Shown in pieces: positions 1-8,822 of a DNA stretch of 38,918 nucleotides. Source of the DNA: an uncultured Bacteroidales bacterium. GTDB lineage: Bacteria; Bacteroidota; Bacteroidia; Bacteroidales; UBA932. The stretch spans positions 77,179 through 116,096 of the forward strand of contig CAMBRR010000001.1 of the NCBI GenBank assembly GCA_945870315.1, read 5' to 3'. Below the pieces are notes generated by a model. The model was not told the origin of the DNA and did not search any database. It saw nothing but the letters and a program-made list of their open reading frames with translations. The number at the start of each line of letters is the position of its first letter. Within the stretch, counting starts at the first letter, position 1. The translations under genes and the position numbers were made by a program.

Positions 1-1028
1 TCCCTGAGGGCCTGTGCCCAACGGGATGTGGAGTCGGCAAGAAGAAGAACCTTCAGTCCCATTGCACGGTAGTATTCGCAGATGGTCATCGCGGTATAGA
101 CGGATGCCTCACGGGCGGCTACCGGCATGTTGGATGTGTTGCAGATGATGGTTGTACGCTCCATCAGGTGGCGTCCGGTGTGAGGGTCGATAAGTTCAGG
201 GAATTCGGTGAAGATTTCCACAACCTCGTTTGCACGTTCTCCGCAGGCTGCCATCACGATTACTTCGGCGTCACCCTGCTTTGCAATTGCGTGTTGAAGG
301 ACGGTCTTGCCACATCCGAAAGGTCCCGGAATGAAACCTGTACCTCCTTCTGCAATAGGGTTCAGTGTGTCGATGACACGCACTCCGGTTTCCATTATGC
401 GACAAGGGCGGGGTTTCTCCACATATGCCTTGATGGCCATTTTTACCGGCCATTTCTGTGTCATTGTCACAGGCACGTCTTCGCCGGCTTCGTTCACCAA
501 TACGGCGATTTCCTTGTCGATGTTGTATTGGCCTGCCGGGATGATGCTTTTGACAGTATATTCTCCCTTGAAACTGAATGGAACCATTATTTTATGAGGG
601 AGCCATCCCTCCTTTACTTCTCCCAGCCAGTCTGCGGCAATCACCTTGTCTCCGGCCTTGGCAATCGGAGTGAAGTCCCAAAGCTTTTCGTGGTTGAGAG
701 GGTCGGTGTATTCACCCCTCTTGAGGAATACGCCGGTCATAGTCGTAAGGTCATTCTGCAGACCATCATAGCTGCTTGACAGAAGGCCTGGACCGAGAGT
801 GGCTTCAAGCATCTTGTCCTCGAATTCAACCTCGTTTCCGTTCTTCAGTCCGCGGGTGCTTTCGAATACCTGCACTGCCGCATTCTTTCCGTTGACCTTT
901 ATGACCTCCGCCATCAGTTTTGTGTCACCGAGAGTGATGTAGCAGAGCTCATTCTGGGAAACAGGACCATTGACTTCCACCGTCACGAGGTTTGAGACTA
1001 TGCCCGTTACCTTTCCTGTTGTTTTCAT
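1..1028 (-). CDS. atpA: V-type ATP synthase subunit A, 3' end outside window
   Basis: This is the catalytic, nucleotide-binding A subunit of a V/A-type rotary ATPase, part of the cytoplasmic V1 sector. The open frame runs from ATG at 1028 off the window's left edge, giving about 342 residues of a protein usually near 585. Visible parts in order are the N-terminal beta-barrel (starts MKTTGKVTGIVSNLVTVEV), the bulge domain characteristic of A subunits, a Walker A P-loop GPFGCGKT near residue 232, and the DSTSRWAQALR motif at the cut end. The A-subunit assignment rather than B follows from the intact P-loop and the bulge insertion. It follows the DUF2764 gene (stop 1062) with 33 bases between, and is presumably transcribed from the promoter upstream of subunit E. 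In Bacteroidota this operon usually continues with B, D, I and K, which would lie beyond the edge. Confidence 0.95.
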   Translation of the reverse strand, partial: MKTTGKVTGIVSNLVTVEVNGPVSQNELCYITLGDTKLMAEVIKVNGKNAAVQVFESTRGLKNGNEVEFEDKMLEATLGPGLLSSSYDGLQNDLTTMTGVFLKRGEYTDPLNHEKLWDFTPIAKAGDKVIAADWLGEVKEGWLPHKIMVPFSFKGEYTVKSIIPAGQYNIDKEIAVLVNEAGEDVPVTMTQKWPVKMAIKAYVEKPRPCRIMETGVRVIDTLNPIAEGGTGFIPGPFGCGKTVLQHAIAKQGDAEVIVMAACGERANEVVEIFTEFPELIDPHTGRHLMERTTIICNTSNMPVAAREASVYTAMTICEYYRAMGLKVLLLADSTSRWAQALR

Positions 1029-1061
1029 ATTATTCTGATTTTTTGTATTTGTCTGTTAGTT

Positions 1062-1661
1062 TTACGCCTGTGGATGGAATTCCACACCTTTGAACGTCCC
1101 GCGAACCTCATCCACGAGTTTCTTGAACATTTCCTTTCCGGTAGTTTCATCAAGCCTGTACCATCTTTCCACGATGGATAGTTTGGCGATGAAGCCAAGG
1201 ATAACGTCAATGTCGAAATAGTGGAATACTGTAAGAGAATCAATCTTGTCCCACATCAGATCGTCGAGCCCTTTTTCCCTCGCAAGCAAGTCGCTTTCGG
1301 AGAGAACCGCCTCAAGGAGGCCGCCTTCTTCGAATTCTCCGCCGTCAAGTGGCAGTACATCCCTTTCCGCATCCCTGCCCAGAGCTTTGTTGAGGAAGCG
1401 GACTTTGGCATTGCGTACGTTGAGGTCAAAAAGGAAATATTCTCTTATGAATCTGTTCTTATGGCTGAAAGCCTTACGGTAGAACTCGCAGTTGAGTGAG
1501 TCCCCCTTGAGCCCATCCTGAAGGAAAGCGATGGTCTCATTGTCCTGAGCGCTGCACTGCGAGGTTATTTGTTCAATGTAATCCTCCGGTGTACCGTCAG
1601 CGAATTTCCACCCGCTGCAAATGTCCGGAAGGCTGGCGACTATGTATTCGTAATTGTTCAT
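1062..1661 (-). CDS. DUF2764 family protein of the V-ATPase operon
   Basis: This is a 199-residue soluble protein beginning MNNYEYIVASLPDICSGW, which matches the DUF2764 family found between subunits E and A in Bacteroidota V-ATPase operons. It has no signal peptide or membrane helix. The sequence is mostly predicted helical, with a charged central part (residues ~70-110, FLNKALGRDAERDVLPL). It starts 9 bases after the subunit E stop and is followed by subunit A, so it is almost certainly co-transcribed. Known: its position in these operons is conserved and its biochemical role is not established. Inference: it may fill the place of the C subunit (central-stalk adaptor), since no separate C gene is visible here. 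That assignment is not proven by the sequence. Confidence 0.8.
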   Translation of the reverse strand: MNNYEYIVASLPDICSGWKFADGTPEDYIEQITSQCSAQDNETIAFLQDGLKGDSLNCEFYRKAFSHKNRFIREYFLFDLNVRNAKVRFLNKALGRDAERDVLPLDGGEFEEGGLLEAVLSESDLLAREKGLDDLMWDKIDSLTVFHYFDIDVILGFIAKLSIVERWYRLDETTGKEMFKKLVDEVRGTFKGVEFHPQA

Positions 1662-1670
1662 AGTCTAGAA

Positions 1671-2276
1671 TTATCCGAAAAGAATTTTCTTGGTTGCAGG
1701 ACGAAGATATTCGCTGATGAGGGCTTTGAAGGTCTCGTCAGTGAAACTGATGAACCAGCTTCCATCTTTCGGACCGATGGTGAATCCTCCGGAGACTTTC
1801 TTTGAAAAATCAGCCTTGACACCGGCTTTGAACGCTGCGGCCATTTCTTTTTTTACGAAAGGTTCCAGCTCCTTGCGAAGACTTTCAGGGAGGACAACCT
1901 CCATCTCCTGCGCGTCTTCAGGGTTGAAGCCGGAGGCTACTGCCAAAATAATCTGTTTTACAAATTCAGCGTTTGTGAGTTCTGACTTGACCGCCTCGTT
2001 TGTCATTTTTGCGACAATGAGATTTTCAATGTCCTGTTTGGTAGCCGCAATGCTCTGTGTAGCAGCCATCTTGACATCGGAGGTGATCTTTGTCTTGATT
2101 TCCTCAGCCTGCTTCAACGCCTTGGCCTTGATTTCCTCAGCTTCTTTTCTGGCTGCCTGGAGAATCTCTTCAGCCTGGACTTTGGCCTTCGCAAGGATTT
2201 CTTCTCCTTCCTGTTTTCCCTTGGAAAGCCCCTCATTGTAGAGCTTGTCCGTCAGTTCTTGCAATTTGTTCTGCAT
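1671..2276 (-). CDS. atpE: V-type ATP synthase subunit E (peripheral stalk)
   Basis: A 201-residue protein with the two-part architecture of V/A-ATPase subunit E. Residues ~1-85 form a long charged helix rich in Ala, Glu and Lys (repeats such as AEEIKAKALKQAEEIKTK), typical of the right-handed coiled coil of the peripheral stalk. Residues ~100-201 form a globular domain that contacts the catalytic head. ATG at 2276 is the natural start: it sits about 30 bases downstream of the transcription start implied by the promoter at 2314-2344. It is the first gene of the operon as seen here (E - DUF2764 - A). Low-complexity coiled coil makes similarity to unrelated proteins likely, but the neighbours make the call secure. 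Confidence 0.9.
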   Translation of the reverse strand: MQNKLQELTDKLYNEGLSKGKQEGEEILAKAKVQAEEILQAARKEAEEIKAKALKQAEEIKTKITSDVKMAATQSIAATKQDIENLIVAKMTNEAVKSELTNAEFVKQIILAVASGFNPEDAQEMEVVLPESLRKELEPFVKKEMAAAFKAGVKADFSKKVSGGFTIGPKDGSWFISFTDETFKALISEYLRPATKKILFG

Positions 2277-2313
2277 ATCTGTATAATAAAGTTATAATTT
2301 TAAACCTATCTCG

Positions 2314-2344
2314 CAAATTTAATAATAAAAGGGCGACAAACAAC
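2314..2344 (-). promoter_or_regulatory. Bacteroidota-type promoter of the V-ATPase operon
   Basis: On the minus strand a perfect -7 element TAAATTTG (plus-strand 2314-2321, consensus TAnnTTTG) is preceded by TTG at 2341-2343 with a 19-base spacer, the spacing expected for the Bacteroidota primary sigma factor. The implied start of transcription is about 30 bases before the subunit E start codon. Confidence 0.65.
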
Positions 2345-2367
2345 CAATATTCGTGCTAAAATTTATA

Positions 2368-2401
2368 TTTTCTCGTCTTGTTGTGCATTATGACAAGAAA
2401 A
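2368..2401 (-). terminator. possible terminator hairpin after metF
   Basis: Downstream of the metF stop, TTTTCTTGTC pairs with GACGAGAAAA (10 pairs including one G-U, 14-base loop). The stem is AT-rich and the following bases (TATAAATTTT) are only partly a T tract, so termination strength is uncertain. Confidence 0.35.
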
Positions 2402-2421
2402 TGGCGAAATGAGATAATAAA

Positions 2422-3390
2422 CTAGAAGCATTCTTTCAAAATGGAGACTATGTTACCGCTTTTGCCCATTGTGTAGAAATGGATTGCCGGGACGGAATGC
2501 TGCAGCAAATCCTTGCACTGCATTATGCACCACCGAGTCCCGATTTCATAAACGGCATCCTTGTCGCTTCCGGCTTTCCTGATTTCTTCCGTGAGTTCAA
2601 AAGGAATGTCAAGGGAAAAGGATTCCGGCAGCAGGCTTATCTGTCTTGCAGTTGAGAGTGGTTTCAGTCCCGGGATTATCGGTACCGTGATTCCAGCCTT
2701 GCGGCATCTGTCCACAAAATCGTAATAGACCTGGTTGTTGAAAAACATCTGGGTGATTATGTAGTCAGCCCCGGCATCCACCTTTTTCTTGAGGTTGAGG
2801 ATGTCGGTCTCGATATTGGCTGCCTCGAAATGCTTTTCAGGATAGCCTCCGACCCCTATGCAAAAATACTTCGGGTTGTCTTCCTGTGATTCTATCTTGT
2901 GTGAACGGCGATATGTGGCGCTTCCTTGATACCGGCGTATCCCTTCTACCAGTTCGCTGGCATATTTATAGCCTCCCGGAGTTGGAACGAACCTTTTTTC
3001 TCCTGTGATGCTGTCGCCTCTCAGTGCCACTATGTTGTTGATACCCAGAAATTCCAGATTATCGAGCTTGCTTTCTATTTCTTCTGCCGTGCTTCCGCCA
3101 CAGATAAGATGGGGGACAGTCTCAATCTTGTAGCGGTCCATTATGGCTGAGCATACGGTGGTCTCGCTGATGCGGTTGCGCACCATTGACTTGCGGAATG
3201 TGCCGTCTTCCCTAGGGATGTATTCATATTCATCCCTGTGGCTGGTCACATTGATGTATTTCGGACTGAACTCCATAAATGGAGCAATGTTCTCAAGAAG
3301 TTCGTCCTTTGTGATGCCCCTGAGAGGTGGCACGATTTCCAGAGACGGAAAGGCTTTTCCGCTGCTGCCCAGTATGTCAATAACTTTCAT
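2422..3390 (-). CDS. metF: methylenetetrahydrofolate reductase
   Basis: This flavoenzyme reduces 5,10-methylene-THF to 5-methyl-THF, the methyl donor used by methionine synthase. The 322-residue length is normal for bacterial MetF, a single TIM-barrel domain. Recognisable segments are SLEIVPPLRG near the N-terminus (family catalytic Glu region), NIVALRGDS at ~120 (FAD/folate-binding strand), GVGGYPEKH at ~180, and ADYIITQMFFN at ~208, which is the hallmark of the family. It begins 14 bases after the metH stop and reads in the same direction. The two genes therefore form a methionine operon in which MetF makes the methyl-THF that MetH consumes. A weak hairpin follows at 2368-2401. Confidence 0.96.
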   Translation of the reverse strand: MKVIDILGSSGKAFPSLEIVPPLRGITKDELLENIAPFMEFSPKYINVTSHRDEYEYIPREDGTFRKSMVRNRISETTVCSAIMDRYKIETVPHLICGGSTAEEIESKLDNLEFLGINNIVALRGDSITGEKRFVPTPGGYKYASELVEGIRRYQGSATYRRSHKIESQEDNPKYFCIGVGGYPEKHFEAANIETDILNLKKKVDAGADYIITQMFFNNQVYYDFVDRCRKAGITVPIIPGLKPLSTARQISLLPESFSLDIPFELTEEIRKAGSDKDAVYEIGTRWCIMQCKDLLQHSVPAIHFYTMGKSGNIVSILKECF

Positions 3391-3404
3391 ATGTTCGTTT
3401 TATT

Positions 3405-6400
3405 TTATTTCAATAAATGGCCCAGGAAACGGCGTCCTTCTTCGGCGGATAGTCCACGGCGTTGAAGATAGCTTTCAAATTGCTGCACACTTATGGACCT
3501 GATGTCAGGGTATGAGGCCTGTGGATGAATGAATATCATACCGCATATACTGGCTTCAGGAACCATAGCATAGCTTTCTGTGAGGCTGATGCCAAGTTTC
3601 TCGCCTTCTGGAATCATTTCCAACAGGTCCTTTTTGATGGTATGGTCAGGGCAACTGGCATATCCGGCTGCGGGTTTGACCACTTTCATATCATTCCCTC
3701 TCCCGTCAAGTATTTGACTGTCAATCCAGGAAGATGCCGCCTCGGCAAGAGTCATCCTGACTGCCCTTGAAACCATTTCTTCATACCTGTCTGTGCAGGA
3801 AGGACAGCAACACCCTTCCGTATGACTTTTTGCTCTGTGCACACTGACGGCGAAAGATGCGAAGGCGGAGAGTTTCCCGCTTTCGGAAGGGATGACAAAG
3901 TCGGCTAGGGACAAGGCTTGACCGCTTTCCTGTCGCATCATCGGAATCCTCTTCCCGATTGCAGGAATCACGATGTCGTCATCCTGGGAGCAGGCTCCGA
4001 AGAACTTTACCCCCACCCGTATGGTGAAATTCTTGAATGAGAGTTCTTCTTCGGCATCTTTGCGCAACTGGATGAGCTCTGCGACCTCAGGGACTTCATT
4101 TCCATATTTGACACCCCAGATTGCATAGAACATCTTCCAGTCGAAATACTTCATCACGCTTTCCGAAGGGATTTCCATCACTCCGATATCCGATGGAATG
4201 TCCGTCAGGAAGCTTTCTTCCGGGAACTTAGGCCCGGCTTCTTTGTCCGCATGTTGGGCGGATGCTCTGCCTTTTTCGTATAACTGCATGATTTCCTGCT
4301 GTTTGAGATGTTGTTCCTGTTCGAATGCATCCCGGTCCATTATGTATTTCTTGGCCATTACCGCACTTGCAGAAGCGTCGGCGCCGTAGTAAACATGGTC
4401 ATAAAGAGGGGAGAGTTTCACTGCAGTGTGCAGGGCGGACGTGGTGGCTCCTCCGATAAACAGGGGAGTCGTCATCCCCCGGGAAGTCATCTCGCGGCAT
4501 ATCTCCTCCATCTGAAAAAGAGACGGAGTAATCAGCCCGCTCACTGCAACAATGTCCGCATTGAGCCTTTGAGCATTGTCCAGAATTGTCTCCCTGTCCA
4601 CCATAACACCTAGGTCGTGTACATCGAATCCATTGCAGGTCAGCACAATGGCGGTGATATTCTTTCCTATGTCGTGGACATCTCCCTTAACGGTAGCAAT
4701 GACCACAACTGGCCTGGCTCCCTTCCCCTGCTGCCCTTCCTTTTCCATATATGGTTCAAGCAAGGCTACTGCATCCCTCATAACCTTGGCAGACTTGACA
4801 ACCTGAGGCAGAAACATCTTTCCTTCTGCAAATAGTTCCCCGACTTTCTCCATCCCAGCCATCAAAGGGCCTTCGATGATTTCCACCGGGCGATATCTGA
4901 GTACAGCTTCAGCCATATCTTCCTCCAGGTGTTCGGCCTGTCCTTTTGTAAGGGCATCCTTCAGCCTGTCTTCCAGAGGAATGTCCTTCCTGTCGTCTGT
5001 GTTTGCTATTGGAGCATTTTCCTGCTTGGAGGCGAGTATTTCAGAAGCCTTCTCCACGAGGGCGTCCGTGGCGCCATCGTATGTGTTGAATATGACATCT
5101 TCCACCTTGCGCAGCAAGTCCGGTTCGATTTCGTCATATACCTTCAACATCGAGGGATTGACGATTGCCATATCGAGTCCTGCCTTGATGGCGTGGTAAA
5201 GAAATGCTGAATGCATTGCCTCCCGGACCGGATTATTGCCTCTGAAGGCAAAAGAGAGGTTGGAAACGCCTCCGGAGGTCTTGGCACCGGGAAGATTCTT
5301 CCTTATCCAGCTGACCGCCTTGATAAAATCCACGCCATAGTTTGCGTGCTGGGCGATTCCGGTTCCAATGGAGAGGATGTTGCAGTCGAAAATTATGTCT
5401 TCCGGGGCCATCCCCGCCTGTTGAGTAAGCAGGTCATAGGCTCTTTTGCATATGCTGATCTTCCTGTCGAAGGTCGTTGCCTGCCCCTCTTCGTCAAAAG
5501 CCATCACTACTGTTGCCGCACCGTAACTTCTGAGGATCCTGGCCTTGTTGATGAAGGCTTCCTCTCCTTCCTTGAGGCTGATGGAGTTGACTATGCATTT
5601 GCCTTGGGCATTTTCAAGCCCCGCAATGATGGTGTCCCAATGTGAAGAGTCAATCATCAGGGCAGCTTTTGCGACATTGGGGTCGTTCGAGATGTATCTG
5701 ACAAACTTTTCCATCTCGGCCCTGCTGTCCAGCATAGCGTCATCCATATTTATATCTATGATGCTTGCCCCGTCCTCAATCTGCCTGGCGGCAATCTGGA
5801 GGGCGGTGTCATATTCTCCCGCTGCTATCAACTTTGCAAACTTACGGGATCCTGCCACATTGGTCCTTTCTCCAATATTGGTGAAATTGAATCTGTCCGT
5901 GTCGATGATGACGTTTTCAAGCCCGCTGACTTCAAGCCCTCCTTCCTTTTCGTGTATGCTGCAATCTCTTGGAGGAATGTCCCTTACGGCATCGGCCACT
6001 GCCTTGATATGGGCCGGAGTAGTCCCGCAGCAACCTCCGGTAATGTTCAGGAGCCCGGCCTCTGCCATCTTCCTGACATCCTGTGCCATCTGCTCCGGAC
6101 TCTGGTCATATCCCCCCATTTCGTTAGGCAGACCGGCATTAGGATAGCAGATGGTCTTGCATCTGCACCATTGCGAAACCTCTTTCATCAACGGTGCCAG
6201 TTCTTCTGCTCCGAGAGAGCAGTTCAGACCGAATGCGGTGAGAGGATAATGGCTGATTGCTGTGTAGAATGCTCTCAGTGTCTGTCCAGTCAGTGTCCTG
6301 CCGCTGCGGTCTCCAACGGATACGGACACTATCACGGGAACAGGCTCTTCAAGATTTCTTTCCTGATTGATTTCCTGTATGGCGCATAGGGCCGCTTTAA

Positions 6401-6944
6401 CATTGAGCGCATCGAAGCAGGTCTCTATCAAAAGCAAATCCGCCCCTCCGTTTAGAAGCGCCTGGGCCTGTTCCTTGTAACTCTTTTTTACATCCCTGAA
6501 GGAAAACTGGCGGAACCCGGGGTCGGATGCGTCAGGGGACAGAGAAAGTGACTTGGATGTCGGGCCCATACTTCCCGCTACCAGAATTTTTCTTCCCTTT
6601 TCCGCATCGGCAGCCCTTCTGGCTATCAGTGCTCCTTCGTATGCCATTTGGGCTGCAATGTCCTCACATCCGTATTCTGATTGTGATATTCTGTTGGCGC
6701 TGAATGTGTTGGTCTCGATTATGTCAGCCCCGCAGCGGATGTATTCCCTGTGAATGGCCTCTATTATGTCAGCCCGAGTAAGGTTCAGACATTCGTTATT
6801 ACCCTTCAGCTGGGCTGATGGCTTGAAACTCTCAGGTAAAACTTTGCCGATATCATAGTCTTCCTCTGCAAGGGAATACCTTTGTATCATCGTGCCTGTG
6901 GCACCGTCTAGAATCGTTATCTTGTTTTCTGGCAATAGGTTCAT
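3405..6944 (-). CDS. metH: cobalamin-dependent methionine synthase
   Basis: MetH transfers a methyl group from 5-methyl-THF to homocysteine through cobalamin. From the chosen start it has about 1179 residues in the full four-module order. The modules are: homocysteine/zinc domain ([10 protein letters not shown] near residue 12, [20 protein letters not shown]), pterin-binding barrel ([17 protein letters not shown]), cobalamin cap plus Rossmann domain (DVHDIGKNI at ~755, the His ligand motif), and the C-terminal SAM-dependent activation domain ([15 protein letters not shown]). The frame is open to a TTG at 6980, but a -7 promoter element lies at 6963-6970 inside that stretch, so the ATG at 6944 (MNLLPENK) is the likely start. 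metF follows by 14 bases. No cobalamin or SAM riboswitch is visible upstream. Confidence 0.95.
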   Translation of the reverse strand: MNLLPENKITILDGATGTMIQRYSLAEEDYDIGKVLPESFKPSAQLKGNNECLNLTRADIIEAIHREYIRCGADIIETNTFSANRISQSEYGCEDIAAQMAYEGALIARRAADAEKGRKILVAGSMGPTSKSLSLSPDASDPGFRQFSFRDVKKSYKEQAQALLNGGADLLLIETCFDALNVKAALCAIQEINQERNLEEPVPVIVSVSVGDRSGRTLTGQTLRAFYTAISHYPLTAFGLNCSLGAEELAPLMKEVSQWCRCKTICYPNAGLPNEMGGYDQSPEQMAQDVRKMAEAGLLNITGGCCGTTPAHIKAVADAVRDIPPRDCSIHEKEGGLEVSGLENVIIDTDRFNFTNIGERTNVAGSRKFAKLIAAGEYDTALQIAARQIEDGASIIDINMDDAMLDSRAEMEKFVRYISNDPNVAKAALMIDSSHWDTIIAGLENAQGKCIVNSISLKEGEEAFINKARILRSYGAATVVMAFDEEGQATTFDRKISICKRAYDLLTQQAGMAPEDIIFDCNILSIGTGIAQHANYGVDFIKAVSWIRKNLPGAKTSGGVSNLSFAFRGNNPVREAMHSAFLYHAIKAGLDMAIVNPSMLKVYDEIEPDLLRKVEDVIFNTYDGATDALVEKASEILASKQENAPIANTDDRKDIPLEDRLKDALTKGQAEHLEEDMAEAVLRYRPVEIIEGPLMAGMEKVGELFAEGKMFLPQVVKSAKVMRDAVALLEPYMEKEGQQGKGARPVVVIATVKGDVHDIGKNITAIVLTCNGFDVHDLGVMVDRETILDNAQRLNADIVAVSGLITPSLFQMEEICREMTSRGMTTPLFIGGATTSALHTAVKLSPLYDHVYYGADASASAVMAKKYIMDRDAFEQEQHLKQQEIMQLYEKGRASAQHADKEAGPKFPEESFLTDIPSDIGVMEIPSESVMKYFDWKMFYAIWGVKYGNEVPEVAELIQLRKDAEEELSFKNFTIRVGVKFFGACSQDDDIVIPAIGKRIPMMRQESGQALSLADFVIPSESGKLSAFASFAVSVHRAKSHTEGCCCPSCTDRYEEMVSRAVRMTLAEAASSWIDSQILDGRGNDMKVVKPAAGYASCPDHTIKKDLLEMIPEGEKLGISLTESYAMVPEASICGMIFIHPQASYPDIRSISVQQFESYLQRRGLSAEEGRRFLGHLLK

Positions 6945-6962
6945 ATACACGTATTCTGGAGG

Positions 6963-6970
6963 CAAAGTTA
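6963..6970 (-). promoter_or_regulatory. -7 element of the metH-metF promoter
   Basis: TAACTTTG on the minus strand fits TAnnTTTG exactly. It lies 18 bases upstream of the ATG at 6944 and just beyond the terminator of the preceding tRNA gene, so the leader is very short. No clear -33 TTG is seen; that region is the terminator T tract. Confidence 0.6.
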
Positions 6971-6982
6971 CAAATTTCAATC

Positions 6983-7033
6983 AAAAAAAAGAGGATAACC
7001 TCGAAGCTTGGCGCCTTTCAGTCATCCTCTTTT
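6983..7033 (-). terminator. intrinsic terminator of the rplS-tRNA-Arg transcript
   Basis: A perfect 10-bp stem AAAAGAGGAT / ATCCTCTTTT (plus-strand 6987-6996 and 7024-7033) encloses a 27-base loop. On the minus strand it is followed by a run of eight T (6983-6990). It starts one base after the 3' end of the tRNA, as expected for a terminator closing the rplS-tRNA unit. Confidence 0.8.
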
Positions 7034-7034
7034 G

Positions 7035-7108
7035 TGACCCGCACAGGATTCAAACCTGTAACCTTTTGATCCGTAGTCAAATGCTCTATTCAGTTGAGCT
7101 AGCGGGCC
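7035..7108 (-). tRNA. tRNA-Arg (anticodon ACG)
   Basis: A 74-base cloverleaf can be drawn by eye. The acceptor stem GGCCCGC/GCGGGTC has one G-T pair, the D stem is GCTC/GAGC, the anticodon stem TTTGA/TCAAA carries loop CTACGGA, and the T stem ACAGG/CCTGT carries loop TTTGAAT; the discriminator is A. The anticodon ACG reads CGU and, after A-to-I editing, CGC and CGA. CCA is not encoded. It lies 24 bases after the rplS stop and before a strong terminator, so it is probably processed from the rplS transcript. Confidence 0.95.
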
Positions 7109-7132
7109 GTTTGCAGCTAAGCTGCTATTCTG

Positions 7133-7513
7133 CTACTCGTTCTCCGATTTGAGGAGAGCAGATTTTTTCTCTTTGATGCGAGCCTTCTTACCAGCGAGAT
7201 CGCGGAGGTAGAAGATACGTGCTCTACGAACTTTTCCGGATTTGTTCAGTTCGATAGACTCAATGAATGGGGACTCGAACGGGAAAATTCTCTCAACTCC
7301 GACACCACTTGCAACTTTGCGGATTGTAAAAGTCTTTGTGGCTGGTGAAGAACCACGGAGTTGGATGACAGTTCCTCTGAACTTCTGAAGTCTCTCCTTG
7401 TCACCCTCTTTGATTCTGTAGGTTACGGTGATTGTGTCACCTGCCTTGAATTTAGGGTAGCTTGCAACCTTCTCGTTTGCAAATTCTTGCGCTACAACTT
7501 TGATAAGATCCAT
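7133..7513 (-). CDS. rplS: 50S ribosomal protein L19
   Basis: L19 sits at the 30S-50S interface of the ribosome. The 126-residue product from ATG at 7513 (MDLIKVVAQEFA) has the standard family landmarks: FKAGDTITVTYRIKEGDKER, the RGTVIQLRG strand, the GVGVERIFPFESPFI signature near residues 72-86, and the basic end KVRRARIFYLRDLAGKKARIKEK. The frame can be extended to 7549, but the added residues (MQCCHLIKFDKE) do not resemble L19, so the internal ATG is preferred. It is followed 24 bases later by tRNA-Arg and a terminator. Its promoter lies at 7593-7624, giving a leader of roughly 70 bases. Confidence 0.97.
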   Translation of the reverse strand: MDLIKVVAQEFANEKVASYPKFKAGDTITVTYRIKEGDKERLQKFRGTVIQLRGSSPATKTFTIRKVASGVGVERIFPFESPFIESIELNKSGKVRRARIFYLRDLAGKKARIKEKKSALLKSENE

Positions 7514-7592
7514 TTCTTTGTCAAATTTAATTAAATGGCAACATTGCATTCTTTTTCACCCTGTGCAAGAGGTTGCTTTGATTTTGGGACTG

Positions 7593-7624
7593 CAAAAGTA
7601 GATATAAATTTTTATTCTGCAAAA
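7593..7624 (-). promoter_or_regulatory. promoter of rplS-tRNA-Arg
   Basis: The minus strand shows TTTTG (7620-7624), a 19-base spacer and TACTTTTG (7593-7600), which fits the -33/-7 consensus exactly. It implies a 5' leader of about 70 bases before the L19 ATG at 7513. Confidence 0.75.
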
Positions 7625-7649
7625 TCTTTTTGATTTTTTTTGCCATCCT

Positions 7650-8810
7650 CTACCTGAAATGCTCTTTCAGCCTGTCAAAGAATCCTTTTTCTTCCTTTTC
7701 CTGGCTTGGCTTGAAGCTATCGCTCTTCTGGAGTGATTCGAAAATCTCCTTTTCAGAACGGCTCAGTTTCTTAGGAACCCATACTCCGATTGTCACATAC
7801 AAGTCACCTTTCCCGTATGAATTCAGCATCGGAAGTCCACGCCCCCTGAATTTGAGTTCGGTGCCGGATTGTGTACCCGGTTCGATCTTAACCTTGACCG
7901 GACCGTCAATCCCGGCGATTTCGAATTCAGTGCCCAGTATGGCCTCCGGGATGGAGACGACCTTGGTATAGTACAAGTCAGCTCCGTCTCTTCTGAAATC
8001 AGGATGTTGCTCCTCGTCAATTACAACCAGAAGGTCCCCATTGATGCCGTTGTTCTTGGCTGCGTGGCCTTCTCCGGTGAGTTTCATCTGCATTCCGGCT
8101 TCAACTCCGGCAGGAATGTTGACTGTGACGCTCACTCTTTTGCGAACCAATCCGCTTCCTGAGCAGGTGTGGCAAGGATTGTTGATGATGCGTCCTTCTC
8201 CACCGCACTGCTGACAGGTTGAGTATGAAACCGATTGTCCAAGGAAGGTGCTTGTCACGCGGGAAACTTGTCCTGTACCCTTGCAGGCCGGGCAGGTCTT
8301 GATGTCTGAACTGTTCTTTGCTCCTTTTCCTGCGCAGTCAGGACAAGGGACATATTTTTCAATGGATACTTCTTTGGATGCCCCCTTGGCTATTTCTTCC
8401 AGAGTGAGTTTTACCCTAACACGGATGTCGCGGCCTTTGTACACTCTCTGCTGTCTTCCTCCTCCAAAGCCACTGAAACCTCCTCCAAAGCCACTGAATC
8501 CGCCTCCGAACGCGCTGCCGAAGATGGTGTTGAGAAAATCGTTTATGTCACCGAAGCCTCCGCTGAAGTCAGGTCCCGACCCTTCTACCGCAGAGTGGCC
8601 ATACTGGTCATACCTTGCCCTCTTTTCCTGGTCGCTCAGCACGGAATAGGCCTCTGCCGCTTCCTTGAACTTTTCTTCGGCTTCCTTGTCTCCAGGGTTC
8701 TTGTCAGGGTGATATTTTATGGCCAATTTCCTGTAGGCTTTCTTTATCTCATCTGCTGAGGCATTTCTGTCCACCCCTAGCACTTCATAATAATCTCTTT
8801 TCTCTGCCAT
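7650..8810 (-). CDS. dnaJ: chaperone DnaJ (Hsp40)
   Basis: DnaJ delivers unfolded clients to DnaK and stimulates its ATPase. The 386 residues show the complete type I layout. The J domain (1-70) has HPD in [10 protein letters not shown]. The Gly/Phe-rich linker contains a tandem GGFSGFG repeat at ~98-111. The zinc-binding domain has four CxxCxGxG motifs ([32 protein letters not shown]) at ~150-225. Two C-terminal substrate-binding domains follow. It begins 12 bases after grpE and is probably translated from the same mRNA. The tandem repeat in the linker is also visible as a direct DNA repeat of 21 bases near 8459-8503. Confidence 0.98.
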   Translation of the reverse strand: MAEKRDYYEVLGVDRNASADEIKKAYRKLAIKYHPDKNPGDKEAEEKFKEAAEAYSVLSDQEKRARYDQYGHSAVEGSGPDFSGGFGDINDFLNTIFGSAFGGGFSGFGGGFSGFGGGRQQRVYKGRDIRVRVKLTLEEIAKGASKEVSIEKYVPCPDCAGKGAKNSSDIKTCPACKGTGQVSRVTSTFLGQSVSYSTCQQCGGEGRIINNPCHTCSGSGLVRKRVSVTVNIPAGVEAGMQMKLTGEGHAAKNNGINGDLLVVIDEEQHPDFRRDGADLYYTKVVSIPEAILGTEFEIAGIDGPVKVKIEPGTQSGTELKFRGRGLPMLNSYGKGDLYVTIGVWVPKKLSRSEKEIFESLQKSDSFKPSQEKEEKGFFDRLKEHFR

Positions 8811-8822
8811 TTCTTGTTCTCC

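Noticed and set aside
168..779. 203-residue open frame on the plus strand
   Set aside because: It lies wholly antisense to the V-ATPase A subunit gene, which shows clear motifs, and its own translation resembles no family.
6945..7034. Cobalamin or SAM riboswitch upstream of metH
   Set aside because: The space holds only the tRNA terminator and the -7 box; it is too short and has no B12-box or SAM-aptamer-like sequence.
8459..8503. 21-bp tandem repeat within dnaJ as a notable element
   Set aside because: It encodes the repeated GGFSGFG of the Gly/Phe linker, which is ordinary for DnaJ.
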